DNA from: Micromonospora halotolerans | GTDB lineage: Bacteria > Actinomycetota > Actinomycetes > Mycobacteriales > Micromonosporaceae | DNA length: 64,000 nucleotides | Reading direction: 5' to 3' | Assembly (NCBI RefSeq): GCF_032108445.1 | Contig: NZ_CP134876.1 | Span: 6,696,001-6,760,000 of the forward strand | In this document: in pieces, positions 45,664-54,744 of the stretch | Position numbering within the stretch: position 1 is the first letter of the stretch | How the letters are laid out: every line of letters begins with the position of its first letter | Made by a program: the position numbers and the translations under genes | The notes under the pieces: model-generated | Database searches by the model: none | The model's input: only the letters and a program-made list of their open reading frames with translations | What the model was told of the DNA's origin: nothing

Positions 45664-46167
45664 TCAGGCCTTCGGGCGGATGATCTCCACGGTGGCGCCG
45701 GGGATGTCCCGCAGCGCCTCGAAGCCGGCCGGCTCCGCGGCCCGGCGCCGGTCGAACTGGCGCATCAGCCGGGAGCCCAGCCACACCCCCACCGAGCCCA
45801 CGGCCAGCGCGAGCAGCTCGACGGCCACCTCGACGCCGTTCGCGCCGCGCTGCGGCGCCTGGGCCCGGATCAGGCAGGTCAGCAGGAACAGCGCCGCCAT
45901 CGCGGCGTTGACCAGGTTGAACGTGATGGCGGTCCGCCGGGTCCGGTCGGCCCGCACGTCCCACAGGTCGACCATCCCGGCGACCGTCGTGAGCGCGGCG
46001 GCCACCAGGGCGGCGACGGCCGTCCAGTAGCCCACCTCGCCGAGGAAGGCCGGGCCGCCGGCGACGTCGGCGAGGTCGAAGACCGCGGCGCTGACGAAGA
46101 GCCCGAAGGGGAACGTCACCAGCATCGGTTGGATCGGGTTGCCCTGCACCCGCAGCCGGCTCTCCAT
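45664..46167 (-). CDS. DUF2231 membrane protein
   Basis: 167 residues, GGGGAGG before ATG 46167. DUF2231 begins RVQGNPIQPMLVTFPFGLFVSAAVFDLADV and has four membrane segments, the P-I-H/Q-P-M pattern being typical. Function unknown; such proteins are often near cytochromes or stress genes. It has its own SigB/SigF-type promoter. Confidence 0.88.
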   Translation of the reverse strand: MESRLRVQGNPIQPMLVTFPFGLFVSAAVFDLADVAGGPAFLGEVGYWTAVAALVAAALTTVAGMVDLWDVRADRTRRTAITFNLVNAAMAALFLLTCLIRAQAPQRGANGVEVAVELLALAVGSVGVWLGSRLMRQFDRRRAAEPAGFEALRDIPGATVEIIRPKA

Positions 46168-46208
46168 CGGTTCCTCCCCAGGTCCGAGCAGCTCACCAGT
46201 CCAGGGTG

Positions 46209-46234
46209 CTACCCGGGGCCCGTCGGGGCGAAAC
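46209..46234 (-). promoter_or_regulatory. SigB/SigF-type promoter of the DUF2231 gene
   Basis: Minus strand GTTT (46234-46231) and GGGTAG (46214-46209), spacer 16. Confidence 0.6.
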
Positions 46235-46243
46235 GAATGTCGC

Positions 46244-46960
46244 TCAGTTGTCCTGGGGTCGGGAGACGGTGAGCAGGAGCCGCTCGGCCACCTCACGCAG
46301 CGGTATGTCCAACGAGGACGCGGCGCTGCGGAGGACGTCCAGCGCCTCCGGTGCGGCGCAGCCGCGCTGCGTCATGATCACGCCGACGGCCTGCCCGACG
46401 ACCCCGTCCGCCAGGGCCGCGGCGTCGAGCTGGTCGGCCCGGGCGGCCAGCCGCTCCCGGTCCCGGGTGGCGGCCAGCAGCAGCCCGGCGTGCTCGGCGA
46501 GGAGCATGGCGGTGAGCTGGTGCCGGGGGGTGAGCGCGCCGGCCGACTCGGCGTAGAGGTTGATCGCGCCGATCACCTGCTCGTCCACGTCCACCGGCGC
46601 GGCGATGACCCCGTGCACGCCCAGCCCGCGGGCCCGCTCCGCCCAGGCCGGCCAGCGCGACTCGCCGGCCAGGTCGGCCGCGGTGATCATCTCGCGCCGC
46701 CGGATGGCGGTCAGGGCCGGCGTGTCCGGGCCGTGCCGCAGGTCGTCCAGCTCGGCCCGCTCCGGGTCGGAGGCGGCCACCCCGGCGGGCTCACCGGCGC
46801 GCAGCGCGGTGAATCCGCAGCAGTCCACCCCGGGTACGGCGTCCCGGGCGATCCGGACCAGCCGGTCGAGCGCCTCGTCGAAGTCGGTGACCGCGATGAG
46901 GCCGGCGGTCAGCTCCCGCAGCAGCGCGGCGGTCTCCAGCACCCCGAGCGTGTCGGTCAT
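46244..46960 (-). CDS. GAF and ANTAR domain protein (RNA-binding antiterminator type)
   Basis: 238 residues. GAF sensor domain at ~25-165 (ALDRLVRIARDAVPGVDCCGFTALR ... VHGVIAAPVDVDEQVIGAINLYAESAGAL) and ANTAR at ~175-235 (DGVVGQAVGVIMTQRGCAAPEALDVLRSAASSLDIPLREVAERLL). ANTAR dimers bind paired hexaloop RNA hairpins and prevent termination. It probably acts as a one-component sensor. A 24-residue cistron precedes it, and both lie under a SigB/SigF-type promoter. Confidence 0.92.
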   Translation of the reverse strand: MTDTLGVLETAALLRELTAGLIAVTDFDEALDRLVRIARDAVPGVDCCGFTALRAGEPAGVAASDPERAELDDLRHGPDTPALTAIRRREMITAADLAGESRWPAWAERARGLGVHGVIAAPVDVDEQVIGAINLYAESAGALTPRHQLTAMLLAEHAGLLLAATRDRERLAARADQLDAAALADGVVGQAVGVIMTQRGCAAPEALDVLRSAASSLDIPLREVAERLLLTVSRPQDN

Positions 46961-46980
46961 GGGGTCCCGCGTGTCGAGGT

Positions 46981-47055
46981 TCACCGGGCCACGGCCTCCG
47001 CCACCTCCGCGCCCGTCCACGCGGTGTGCCCGTCCGGCGCCGTTGCCTGTCCCAT
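46981..47055 (-). CDS. Possible 24-residue leader peptide of the ANTAR gene
   Basis: ATG 47055 follows CAGGGAGAG; the 24-residue frame MGQATAPDGHTAWTGAEVAEAV... ends 20 bases before the GAF-ANTAR start. A strong ribosome binding site on so short a frame suggests a leader peptide. Conservation was not tested. Confidence 0.35.
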   Translation of the reverse strand: MGQATAPDGHTAWTGAEVAEAVAR

Positions 47056-47087
47056 GATTGCTCTCCCTGACTCGAAGCCCCGGCCTA

Positions 47088-47113
47088 CTACCCTCCCAAA
47101 CCAGGATCGAAAC
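47088..47113 (-). promoter_or_regulatory. SigB/SigF-type promoter of the GAF-ANTAR gene
   Basis: Minus strand GTTT (47113-47110) and GGGTAG (47093-47088), spacer 16. Confidence 0.6.
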
Positions 47114-47120
47114 CGCGCAA

Positions 47121-47162
47121 AGGGGTCCCTTCCGGCGCGGTACCAGGCCGGAAGGGACCCCT
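47121..47162 (-). terminator. secA2 terminator
   Basis: Perfect 15-bp arms AGGGGTCCCTTCCGG and complement around a 12-base loop, 10 bases after the secA2 stop, then TTTG on the minus strand. Confidence 0.75.
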
Positions 47163-47171
47163 CGCGGAGGG

Positions 47172-49466
47172 TCAGCGGGAGCCGGAGATGAGCCGCCGCC
47201 CCACCGAGGCGATCAGCCGGTCCAGCTCCGAGCCGAACGGGTTGTCGTGCACCAGGTACGTCCACGTGGCGGTCGGCCGCACCAGCTTGGCGGCGTCCGG
47301 CTCCCACCCGTCGGAGAACTCGGTCTCCTCGAAGGTGGCGATGGTCCGCGTCTCGATCTCGGGGATCAGCGCGTTGAACGCCGGCACCGCGCTGCGGTGG
47401 AACTCGTCCAGCGGGTCGAGCCGGCCCAGGGCCCGCAGGTGCACGCCCTCGCGGACCTCGGACAGCTCGGCCAGGTGCTCGGCCCAGAGCCGGTCCAGGT
47501 GGTAGAGGGCGATCTTGCGGGCCACCTCGGCGAGCAGGTCCTCGTCCATCTCGCCGGCCTTCTCCGGCACCCGCTCCAGCAGCATGAGCGCGGCGATGTC
47601 ACTGGTCAGCAGCCGCTCCCGGCGCTCGGCCAGCGCCTTGCGCTGCTGCTCGATCACCTGGCTGTACCGCCAGGTGTTGCGGTGGATCTCGTGGTTGACG
47701 CCCTCGGCGACCCGCTGGGCGTGCTCCACGGCGTAGTCGACCTGCGGGTCGGTGACCAGGCCGTCGGCGTTCATCCGGGGCGACGCCGGGACGGTGTCGC
47801 CGGCGTGCCGCACGACCAGGTCGTCCTCCAGGCTGACGAAGAAGACCGAGCCACCCGGGTCGCCCTGCCGGCCGGCCCGGCCCCGGAGCTGGTCGTCGAC
47901 GCGGCGGCTGTCGTGCCGGCCGCTGCCGATCACGTAGAGGCCGCCCAGCTCGGCGACCCGCTCCCGGTCGGCCTGGTCGCTGCCGCCGAGCCGGATGTCC
48001 ACGCCCCGGCCGGCCATCTGCGTGGAGACGGTCACCGCGCCGTACGCGCCGGCCTCGGCGATGATCCCCGCCTCCTCGTCGTCGTTCTTGGCGTTGAGCA
48101 CGACGCAGGACACCCCGGCGGCGTGCAGGCCGGCGGCGAGCCCCTCGGACTCCTTCACGTCGAGGGTGCCGACCAGCACCGGACGGCCGGCCTCGTGGCA
48201 GCGCCGGATCTCGTCGATCAGCGCCTCCTCCTTCTCGGCCCGGGTGGCGTAGATCCGGTCCGTCTCGTCCTCGCGGACGCACGGGGTGTTCGGCGGAATC
48301 ACCGCCACCTCGAGGCCGAAGAACTCGCGGAGCTGGTCGCCGACGAGGACCGCGGTCGCGGTCATGCCGCAGACGGTCGGGTAGAGCGCGATGTAGGCCT
48401 GCACCGTGATGGTGCCGAGCACCTCGCCCTCGGCCGTGGCGTCCAGGCCCTCCTTGGCCTCGACCGCCGCCTGGAGCCCGTCCGGCCACCGGCGGCGCTG
48501 GGCCACCCGGCCACGCATCTCGTCGATCAGCTCGACCGACTTGTCCCGCACGATGTAGTCCACGTCGCGGTGCAGCAGGGCGTGCGCGTGCAGCGCCACG
48601 TTGACCGCGGAGAGCTGCCCGACGTGCTCCTCGTCGTAGAGGTCGATGCCGCCCAGCTTCGCCTCGACCGTGGCCAGGCCGACCGAGGTGAAGGCGACGC
48701 TGCGGCCGTCCTCGGCGATCGTGTAGTGCCTGTCCCTGCGCAGGCCGCGCACCAACGCGGCGGCCGCGTGCACCGGGTCCTGCTCGCCGGGGACCGCGCC
48801 GGCCAGGACCATCGGCACCCGGGCCTCGTCGATGAGGATCGAGTCGGCCTCGTCGACGATGGCGGTCTTCAGGGCCGGCTGGACCCGCTCGGACAGGTCA
48901 GTGACGAGCTGGTCGCGGAGGAAGTCGAAGCCGGCCTCGCTGACCGCGATGTAGGTGACGTCGCAGGCGTAGGCGGCGCGCCGCTCCTCGGGGGTGGACG
49001 CCTCGTTGACCCAGCCGACGGTGAGCCCGAGCAGGGCGTAGACCGGGCCCATCCACTCGGCGTCGCGGCGGGCCAGGTAGTCGTTGACGGTGAGCACGTG
49101 CACCGGGCCGTTGCCCATCCGGACGTGCCCGTAGGCCGCGATGGCCGCGGTCAGCGTCTTGCCCTCACCGGTGGCCATCTCCGCGACCTTGCCGGACAGC
49201 AGCGCCATGGCGCCGAGCAGCTGGACGTCGTACGGCCGCTGGTCGAGACCGCGGCGGGCCGCCTCGCGGCCGATCGCGCACAGCTCCTCGTAGCCGGCGG
49301 CTTGCCCGGCCGCCTCGGTCAGCTCCGCGTCGGAGAGCTTCTCCAGCTCGGCCTCGCGGGCCTCGATCGCCGGCAGCAGCTTCTCCAGCGGGGCCAGGTC
49401 GACGGTCGTTCCCGGGCGCTGGAGGAACCGCCGGAACCTGGTCTTCAGACGTTGCGACACACCCAT
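47172..49466 (-). CDS. secA2: Accessory Sec translocase ATPase SecA2
   Basis: 764 residues, shorter than SecA1 and lacking its C-terminal zinc finger and linker. ATG 49466 gives the family start MGVSQRLKTRFRRFLQRPG. Walker A MATGEGKT (~99), DEAD-like VDEADSILIDEA (~204), the helicase motif QMAGRGVDI and DQLRGRAGRQGDPG. SecA2 drives export of a subset of proteins, often without a classical signal, through SecYEG. A TACCGT -10 lies 8 bases before the start. No SecY2 or glycosylation genes are nearby, so it is not the aSec locus of streptococci. Confidence 0.93.
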   Translation of the reverse strand: MGVSQRLKTRFRRFLQRPGTTVDLAPLEKLLPAIEAREAELEKLSDAELTEAAGQAAGYEELCAIGREAARRGLDQRPYDVQLLGAMALLSGKVAEMATGEGKTLTAAIAAYGHVRMGNGPVHVLTVNDYLARRDAEWMGPVYALLGLTVGWVNEASTPEERRAAYACDVTYIAVSEAGFDFLRDQLVTDLSERVQPALKTAIVDEADSILIDEARVPMVLAGAVPGEQDPVHAAAALVRGLRRDRHYTIAEDGRSVAFTSVGLATVEAKLGGIDLYDEEHVGQLSAVNVALHAHALLHRDVDYIVRDKSVELIDEMRGRVAQRRRWPDGLQAAVEAKEGLDATAEGEVLGTITVQAYIALYPTVCGMTATAVLVGDQLREFFGLEVAVIPPNTPCVREDETDRIYATRAEKEEALIDEIRRCHEAGRPVLVGTLDVKESEGLAAGLHAAGVSCVVLNAKNDDEEAGIIAEAGAYGAVTVSTQMAGRGVDIRLGGSDQADRERVAELGGLYVIGSGRHDSRRVDDQLRGRAGRQGDPGGSVFFVSLEDDLVVRHAGDTVPASPRMNADGLVTDPQVDYAVEHAQRVAEGVNHEIHRNTWRYSQVIEQQRKALAERRERLLTSDIAALMLLERVPEKAGEMDEDLLAEVARKIALYHLDRLWAEHLAELSEVREGVHLRALGRLDPLDEFHRSAVPAFNALIPEIETRTIATFEETEFSDGWEPDAAKLVRPTATWTYLVHDNPFGSELDRLIASVGRRLISGSR

Positions 49467-49575
49467 GAGCGGCAACGGTACGCGAACGGGAGCCGATTGT
49501 GACACCCGTGCGGCGCGGTTGCCGGGGAGTGTCCGAATTGCGGGCTGTTTCCGCAGGTCAGGGCGCTTCGCGCGG

Positions 49576-51324
49576 TCAGCCGACGAGGAGCTGATGGGTG
49601 GCCAGCTCGCGGTAGAGCGGGCTGGTCGAGGTCAGCTCGTCGTGGGTGCCGACGGCGACCACCCGGCCGGCGTCCAGCACCACGATCTGGTCGGCGTCCA
49701 CCACGGTGGAGAGGCGGTGCGCCACGATCAGCAGGGTACGGCGCACCGCGACGGCGTCGATGGCCCGCCGCAGCGCCGCCTCGTTGCGGGCGTCGAGGTT
49801 GCTGGTCGGCTCGTCGAGCAGCAGCACCGGCGGCCCGGCCAGCAGCGCCCGGGCGATCGCCAGCCGCTGCCGCTCGCCGCCGGAGAGCAGCACGCCGCCC
49901 TCGCCGACCTGCACTTCCAGCCCGTCGGCGGTCCGCTCGGCCAGGTGCCCGAGGTTGACCTCGTCGAGCACGGCGTGCAGCCGGTCGTCGGTGGCGTCCG
50001 GAGCGGTGATCAGCAGGTTGTCCCGGAGCGTGCCGGCGAGCACCGGGGCCTCCTGCTCGACGTAGCCGAGCCGGGCCCGCAGCGCGTCCCGGGACAGGTC
50101 GCGCACGTCGACCCCGTCCAGGCGCAGCGTGCCCCCGGTCACCTCGTAGAAGCGCTCGACCAGGGCGAGCAGGGTGGACTTGCCGGCGCCCGACGGGCCG
50201 ACCAGGGCCGTGCGGGTGCCGGCCGGCACGGTGAAGCTCGCCTCGTGCAGCACCGGCGGGCCGCCCGGGTAGCCGAAGTCGACCCGGTCGAACTCCAGCG
50301 CCGCCGGGCCGGTCGCGCCGGGCCGGGCGGTGACCGGCGCCGGCCGCTCGTCCGCCCCCTCCCCCGGCACGGCGAGGATCTCCTCGATCCGGGCCAGCGC
50401 GCCGAGCCCCGTCTGCAGCTGGGTGTACGCGTGCACCGCCTGCCCCAACGGCAGCACCAGGAAGAACAGGAACATCACGAACGCCACGAGATCGCCCACG
50501 CCGATCGCGCCGGACGCCACCCGTGCCCCGCCCACGGCCAGCACCAGCAGGAAGGCGCCCTGGACGGTGACCGTGCTGGCCGGGCCCACCACCGCCTGCG
50601 CCCGGGCCACCCGCAGCCCGGCCTCGTACGCCTCGGTCGCGCTCGACACCACGGTCGCCGTCTCCCGCCGCTCGGCGCGGCTGGCCCGGATGGTCCGCGC
50701 CGCCGAGATGGCCCGCTCGACGGCGGAGGTCATCTCGCCGACCCGCTCCTGGGCCTGACGGGCCAGCCCGCGGACCCGCCGGGCGACCGTGAGGGCGAAG
50801 CCGACGCCGACCGCGACGGCCGCCAGGGTCACCCCGAACAGCAGCGGGTCGAGCAGCAGCATGGCGGTGCCGGCGCCGAGCACCATGACCGCCCCGGTGA
50901 CGGTCTCGAAGAGGCCCGAGGTGACCACGGCCCGCAGCAGCGTGGTGTCCGCGCCGACCCGGGAGAGCAGGTCGCCCGTGCGGCGCCGGTCGTACTCGGC
51001 GATCGGCAGCCGCAGCACGTGCCCGGCGAGCCGCCGCCGGGTGCCCAGCACGAGGCCCTCGGCGGTGCGCTGGAGCAGGAAGTCGCGGAGCCCGCCGAGC
51101 AGCGCGCCGACCACCACGAGGGCCACCAGGACGGCGACCAGCCCGGTGGCCGGGCGGCCGGCGGTGATCCGGTCGAGCACGCCCCGGGTGAGCAGTGGCT
51201 GGGCCAGCGCCGCCCCGGCGCCGGTGAACGACAGCACGCCGACCGCCACGAGGGTGCCGCGGTGGGCGCGCAGGTAGGGCAGCAGGGCGGCGAGCCCCGG
51301 CGGGCGGCCGGCGTCGGTGGTCAT
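49576..51324 (-). CDS. ABC exporter, fused permease and ATPase
   Basis: 582 residues. Six membrane helices at ~20-300 (LVAVGVLSFTGAGAALAQPLL ... DLVAFVMFLFFLVLPLGQAV), then an ATPase with Walker A VGPSGAGKST, signature LSGGERQRLAIARALL and Walker B VLLLDEPTSNLD, and H-loop IVAHRLST. Half-transporter of the multidrug/lipid type, working as a homodimer. The start is leaderless-like. Substrate unknown. Confidence 0.93.
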   Translation of the reverse strand: MTTDAGRPPGLAALLPYLRAHRGTLVAVGVLSFTGAGAALAQPLLTRGVLDRITAGRPATGLVAVLVALVVVGALLGGLRDFLLQRTAEGLVLGTRRRLAGHVLRLPIAEYDRRRTGDLLSRVGADTTLLRAVVTSGLFETVTGAVMVLGAGTAMLLLDPLLFGVTLAAVAVGVGFALTVARRVRGLARQAQERVGEMTSAVERAISAARTIRASRAERRETATVVSSATEAYEAGLRVARAQAVVGPASTVTVQGAFLLVLAVGGARVASGAIGVGDLVAFVMFLFFLVLPLGQAVHAYTQLQTGLGALARIEEILAVPGEGADERPAPVTARPGATGPAALEFDRVDFGYPGGPPVLHEASFTVPAGTRTALVGPSGAGKSTLLALVERFYEVTGGTLRLDGVDVRDLSRDALRARLGYVEQEAPVLAGTLRDNLLITAPDATDDRLHAVLDEVNLGHLAERTADGLEVQVGEGGVLLSGGERQRLAIARALLAGPPVLLLDEPTSNLDARNEAALRRAIDAVAVRRTLLIVAHRLSTVVDADQIVVLDAGRVVAVGTHDELTSTSPLYRELATHQLLVG

Positions 51325-51330
51325 GGCAGC

Positions 51331-51336
51331 ACCGTA
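51331..51336 (-). promoter_or_regulatory. -10 element of leaderless ABC-exporter promoter
   Basis: TACGGT on the minus strand 6 bases before ATG 51324. Confidence 0.45.
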
Positions 51337-51353
51337 ACCGGGCCGGCCCAGGC

Positions 51354-52442
51354 TCAGCCGGTGAGCACCACCTGCAGCTCGGAGCGGCGCCGCTGCGCCA
51401 GGTCGGTGAGCAGCGCCGGCGCCTCCTCCAGCGGCACCACCGCGGACACGAGGTGCTTGCGGACCAGGTCGCCGTACTGGCGCAGCAGCTCGACGGTCTC
51501 CGCGGAGAGCCGCTCCCGGTCCCAGGTCGGGGTCAGCCCGCGCGGCACCCGGCCGATCTGGGCGCAGCGCAGCGCCAGCCCGTTGTGGTGGAACTCCTCC
51601 CCGAGCCGGACCGCGTCCGCTCCGGCCTGGTAGAACGCCAGGTCGATCACGGTGCCCTGGGGCCGCAGCAGGCGCAGCGCGAGCTGGAGCGCCCAGTCCT
51701 GCCCCCGGCACTGGAAGACCACGTCCGCGCCCCGGTCGCCGGCGGCGTGGTTCCAGCGGGTCTTGAGCACCACGGCCGGGTCGTCCGCCGCCGGGTCGAG
51801 GGTCTCCAGGCCCAGCGCCTCGGCCACGTCCCGCCGGGCCGGGGTGGGGTCGAGGACCACCACGGAGGCGGCACCGTGCCGCCGGGCGAACAGCGCGGTG
51901 AGCAGCCCGACCACGCCGCTGCCGACCACCGCCACCCGCCGCCCGCGCACCCCGTCGCCGAGCGAGCGGACGTCGGTGCCGCAGAGGTCGGCGGCGGCGT
52001 GCAGCAGGCCGTTGGCGCAGATCGGGCCCATGTGCGCGACGTAGACGCCGAGCAGCGGGTCGAGGTCGTCGGGCAGCGGCACGAACCGTTCGGCGACCGG
52101 GTCGGCGACATATCCGCTGCGGTGGCCGTAGGTCATGGCGCCGACCGTGCCCACGGCGACGGCCGGGGTGCGGCTCTCCACCACCCGCCCGACCTGCATG
52201 TAGCCGAGCCGGGTGACCGGGTACGGCGTGCTGGCCTCGCCGGGCTGGAACAGCCCGAGGCCGGCGTTCCAGGTGACGTGCAGGTAGGGGTTGGTGCCCT
52301 TGACGTAGCTCAGCTCGGTGCCGGCGGACACCCCGCTGTAGAGGGTCTCCACCCGGAAGGTGCCCTCACGCAACTCGGCCGCGTCCTGCTCGACCAGCTC
52401 GACCCGGCCCGGTCCGCTGACCACCACCACCCGGTCACGCAT
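51354..52442 (-). CDS. Zinc-type (MDR) alcohol dehydrogenase-like protein
   Basis: 362 residues. MDR fold with catalytic-domain part LYSGVSAGTELSYVKGTNPYL and LGYMQVGRVVE, Rossmann motif VAVVGSGVVGLLTALFARRHGA and TVIDLAFYQAGADAVRLGEEF. Key zinc Cys residues of classical ADH are not obvious, so it may be zinc-free. It starts inside the end of the Gfo/Idh-family gene (8-base overlap), so the two dehydrogenases are co-translated, as in sugar or cyclitol modification pathways. Confidence 0.88.
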   Translation of the reverse strand: MRDRVVVVSGPGRVELVEQDAAELREGTFRVETLYSGVSAGTELSYVKGTNPYLHVTWNAGLGLFQPGEASTPYPVTRLGYMQVGRVVESRTPAVAVGTVGAMTYGHRSGYVADPVAERFVPLPDDLDPLLGVYVAHMGPICANGLLHAAADLCGTDVRSLGDGVRGRRVAVVGSGVVGLLTALFARRHGAASVVVLDPTPARRDVAEALGLETLDPAADDPAVVLKTRWNHAAGDRGADVVFQCRGQDWALQLALRLLRPQGTVIDLAFYQAGADAVRLGEEFHHNGLALRCAQIGRVPRGLTPTWDRERLSAETVELLRQYGDLVRKHLVSAVVPLEEAPALLTDLAQRRRSELQVVLTG

Positions 52443-53475
52443 CGACGGTCACCCCCGTCGGCCCGGCCGGCGGCGCGTCGGCGACCGCGGCGGTGAGCCG
52501 CGCGGCCGGCCCGGTGGGCAGCGCCACCGCCCGCCCGGTACGCGCCGACTCGGCCACGGCCAGGGCGAGCCGCTGGGTGCGCAGCGCCTCGGCGTACGGG
52601 ACCCGGACGTCGTCGCCGATCCCCCGGACCGCGTCGACGAAGGCCCGGTCGACGGCCACCCGGGCGCCGTCCGGGTCGGCGGGCAGGGGCCGCTCGCCGT
52701 CGGCGTCGCAGACGGTCAGGCCGTCCTCGGCCAGGGACAGGGCCAGCCCGTCGGCCAGGATCTCCAGGCCGGCCCGGTGCTTCCAGCCGAGCACGCAGGC
52801 CGCCGCGAGGGTGCCCACCGCCCCGGAGGCGAAGCGCAGGGTGGCCGCCGTGACCGAGTCGATGTCCGCGCCGTCGACCGGCGGTGGGCTGCCGTCGCCG
52901 TACGCGGTCACCTCGGTCGCCTCGCCGACCAGCAGCCGGACCAGGTCCAGCACGTGCGCCGCCTGTTCGACGACCGGCCCGCCGGAGCGGTCCCGGCGGG
53001 CCCACCAGGCCACCGGCGGCACCTTGTCCAACCAGGCCCCGTTGACCATCCGCACCGGCCGGTCGGCGAGCAGTTGCCGGGCCTCCTCCACCACGTGCAG
53101 GTAGCGCCAGTGGTGGCCGACCGCGGTGAGCAGGCCGCGCCGCTCGACCAGCGCGGCGACCCGCTCCGCGGTCTCCAGGTCCACCGCCACCGGCTTCTCC
53201 ACGAACATCGGCACGCCCGCGGCGATCACCGCCTCCTCGACCGGGCCGTGCGCGAACGGCGGCACGCAGACGTAGACCGCGTCCGGGCCGGCGGCGAGCA
53301 GGTCGTCCACGTCGCGGAAGGTCCGCGCGCCGTGCGCGCCGGCGAGCGTCGCCGCCGCTTCCGGGGCGACATCGGTCACCCCGAGCAGTTCCACGTCCTC
53401 GAAGCCGGTCAGCACCCGGGCGTGGCGTTGCGCCACTCCGCCGGCTCCGACGAGTCCCACCCGGCACACTCGCAT
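52435..53475 (-). CDS. Gfo/Idh/MocA-family oxidoreductase
   Basis: 346 residues, GGGAGAGC before ATG 53475. N-terminal NAD(P) Rossmann motif VGLVGAGGVAQRHARVL and EKPVAVDLETAERV (EKP motif) with the C-terminal beta-sheet sugar domain. Members oxidise sugars or inositols. Co-translated with the zinc-type dehydrogenase and divergent from gpgS. Confidence 0.9.
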   Translation of the reverse strand: MRVCRVGLVGAGGVAQRHARVLTGFEDVELLGVTDVAPEAAATLAGAHGARTFRDVDDLLAAGPDAVYVCVPPFAHGPVEEAVIAAGVPMFVEKPVAVDLETAERVAALVERRGLLTAVGHHWRYLHVVEEARQLLADRPVRMVNGAWLDKVPPVAWWARRDRSGGPVVEQAAHVLDLVRLLVGEATEVTAYGDGSPPPVDGADIDSVTAATLRFASGAVGTLAAACVLGWKHRAGLEILADGLALSLAEDGLTVCDADGERPLPADPDGARVAVDRAFVDAVRGIGDDVRVPYAEALRTQRLALAVAESARTGRAVALPTGPAARLTAAVADAPPAGPTGVTVDA

Positions 53476-53694
53476 GCTCTCCCGACCCTTCCACCGCGAA
53501 AAACGGACCGTCGAGACCACTCCCCGCGCGACCGCGGGGCCAAACGTGTACCGGATGCGCAATCAGACGTTCACCGGCCGGGAACCGCCCGGAACCAGCT
53601 TGGTGATCAGGTGTTCGGCATGATCCGGTTAGCACGGGCGGCGGATTGGGCAAACCAGGAGCCCGTGGATCCGCCACGACCTGGGAGCGTGCCT

Positions 53695-54708
53695 GTGCCG
53701 GATACAGCGTCGACCGTCTCACCCGTGGTGGAGGCCTGGGCCACCTACCGCACCACGTCCGCCGACGACTGGCCGGCGCGCCGCCTGCTGCGCGCCAAGG
53801 GCGCGAGCCGGGTCAGCGTGGTGCTGCCGGCCCGCAACGAGGAGGCGACCGTCGGGGCGATCGTCTCGACGATCCGCCAGCACCTGATGGACCGGGTGCC
53901 GCTGGTGGACGAGCTGATCGTGGTGGACTCGCGGTCCACCGACCGGACCGCGCAGGTGGCCCGGGCGGCCGGCGCCGAGGTGGTCAGCCAGGACGCCATG
54001 ACGCGGGGGCTGCCCCGGCTCAGCGGCAAGGGGGACGCGCTCTGGGCCGGGCTGGCGGCGGCGGAGGGCGACGTGGTCGCCTTCGTCGACGCCGACCTGC
54101 GGGAGTTCCGGCCGCACTTCGTCACCGGGCTGGTCGGGCCGCTGCTCACCGACCCGTCGGTCGACTTCGTGAAGGGCTTCTACCACCGGCCCCTGGTCCG
54201 GACCACCGGGGTGGAGGCCGACGGCGGGGGCCGGGTGACCGAGCTGATGGCCCGGCCGCTGCTGAACCTGTTCTGGCCGGAGCTGGCCGGCTTCGTGCAG
54301 CCGCTCGCCGGCGAGTACGCGGGCCGCCGCGACGTGCTGGCGCAGGTGCCGTTCGTCTCCGGCTACGGCGTCGAGACGGCCATGCTCATCGACCTGCTGG
54401 AGCTGGTCGGACTGGACGCGTTGGCCCAGGTGGACCTGGGTGAGCGCAAGCACCGGCACCAGGACACCGCCGCGCTGGGCCGGATGTCGGCGCAGATCCT
54501 GCTGACCGCCTGGTCCCGGTTGCAGCGGCGCGGCTGGGCGGTGCCCGGCGTGGACCCGACCGCCCTGCTGACCCAGTTCCGGCGGGGCGGCTCGGAGGCA
54601 CTGCCCCACCTGGACCGCGAGATCGTGGTCAGCGACGTCTCGATCGAGGAGCGGCCGCCGTTGGCGCAGCTGCGACACCGAGTGCCGCGGCGACGGGTCG
54701 CGGCGTGA
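53695..54708 (+). CDS. gpgS: Glucosyl-3-phosphoglycerate synthase-type glycosyltransferase
   Basis: 337 residues from GTG 53695 (GGGAG upstream; GTG 53665 is an alternative). GT-A fold with VSVVLPARNEEATVGAIVSTIRQHL, LIVVDSRSTDRTAQVAR, the metal D-x-D in VAFVDADLREF and FVKGFYHRP. This pattern is GpgS, which makes glucosyl-3-phosphoglycerate for methylglucose lipopolysaccharides. The next gene is a second glycosyltransferase, 37 bases downstream. Confidence 0.88.
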   Translation: MPDTASTVSPVVEAWATYRTTSADDWPARRLLRAKGASRVSVVLPARNEEATVGAIVSTIRQHLMDRVPLVDELIVVDSRSTDRTAQVARAAGAEVVSQDAMTRGLPRLSGKGDALWAGLAAAEGDVVAFVDADLREFRPHFVTGLVGPLLTDPSVDFVKGFYHRPLVRTTGVEADGGGRVTELMARPLLNLFWPELAGFVQPLAGEYAGRRDVLAQVPFVSGYGVETAMLIDLLELVGLDALAQVDLGERKHRHQDTAALGRMSAQILLTAWSRLQRRGWAVPGVDPTALLTQFRRGGSEALPHLDREIVVSDVSIEERPPLAQLRHRVPRRRVAA

Positions 54709-54744
54709 ACCCGTGAGCGCCGCCCGAGGAAGGGACGCCGCACG

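Noticed and set aside
47172..49466. Reading as the housekeeping SecA
   Set aside because: Too short, no C-terminal zinc site, and the start MGVSQRLKTRFRRFLQRPG is that of SecA2.
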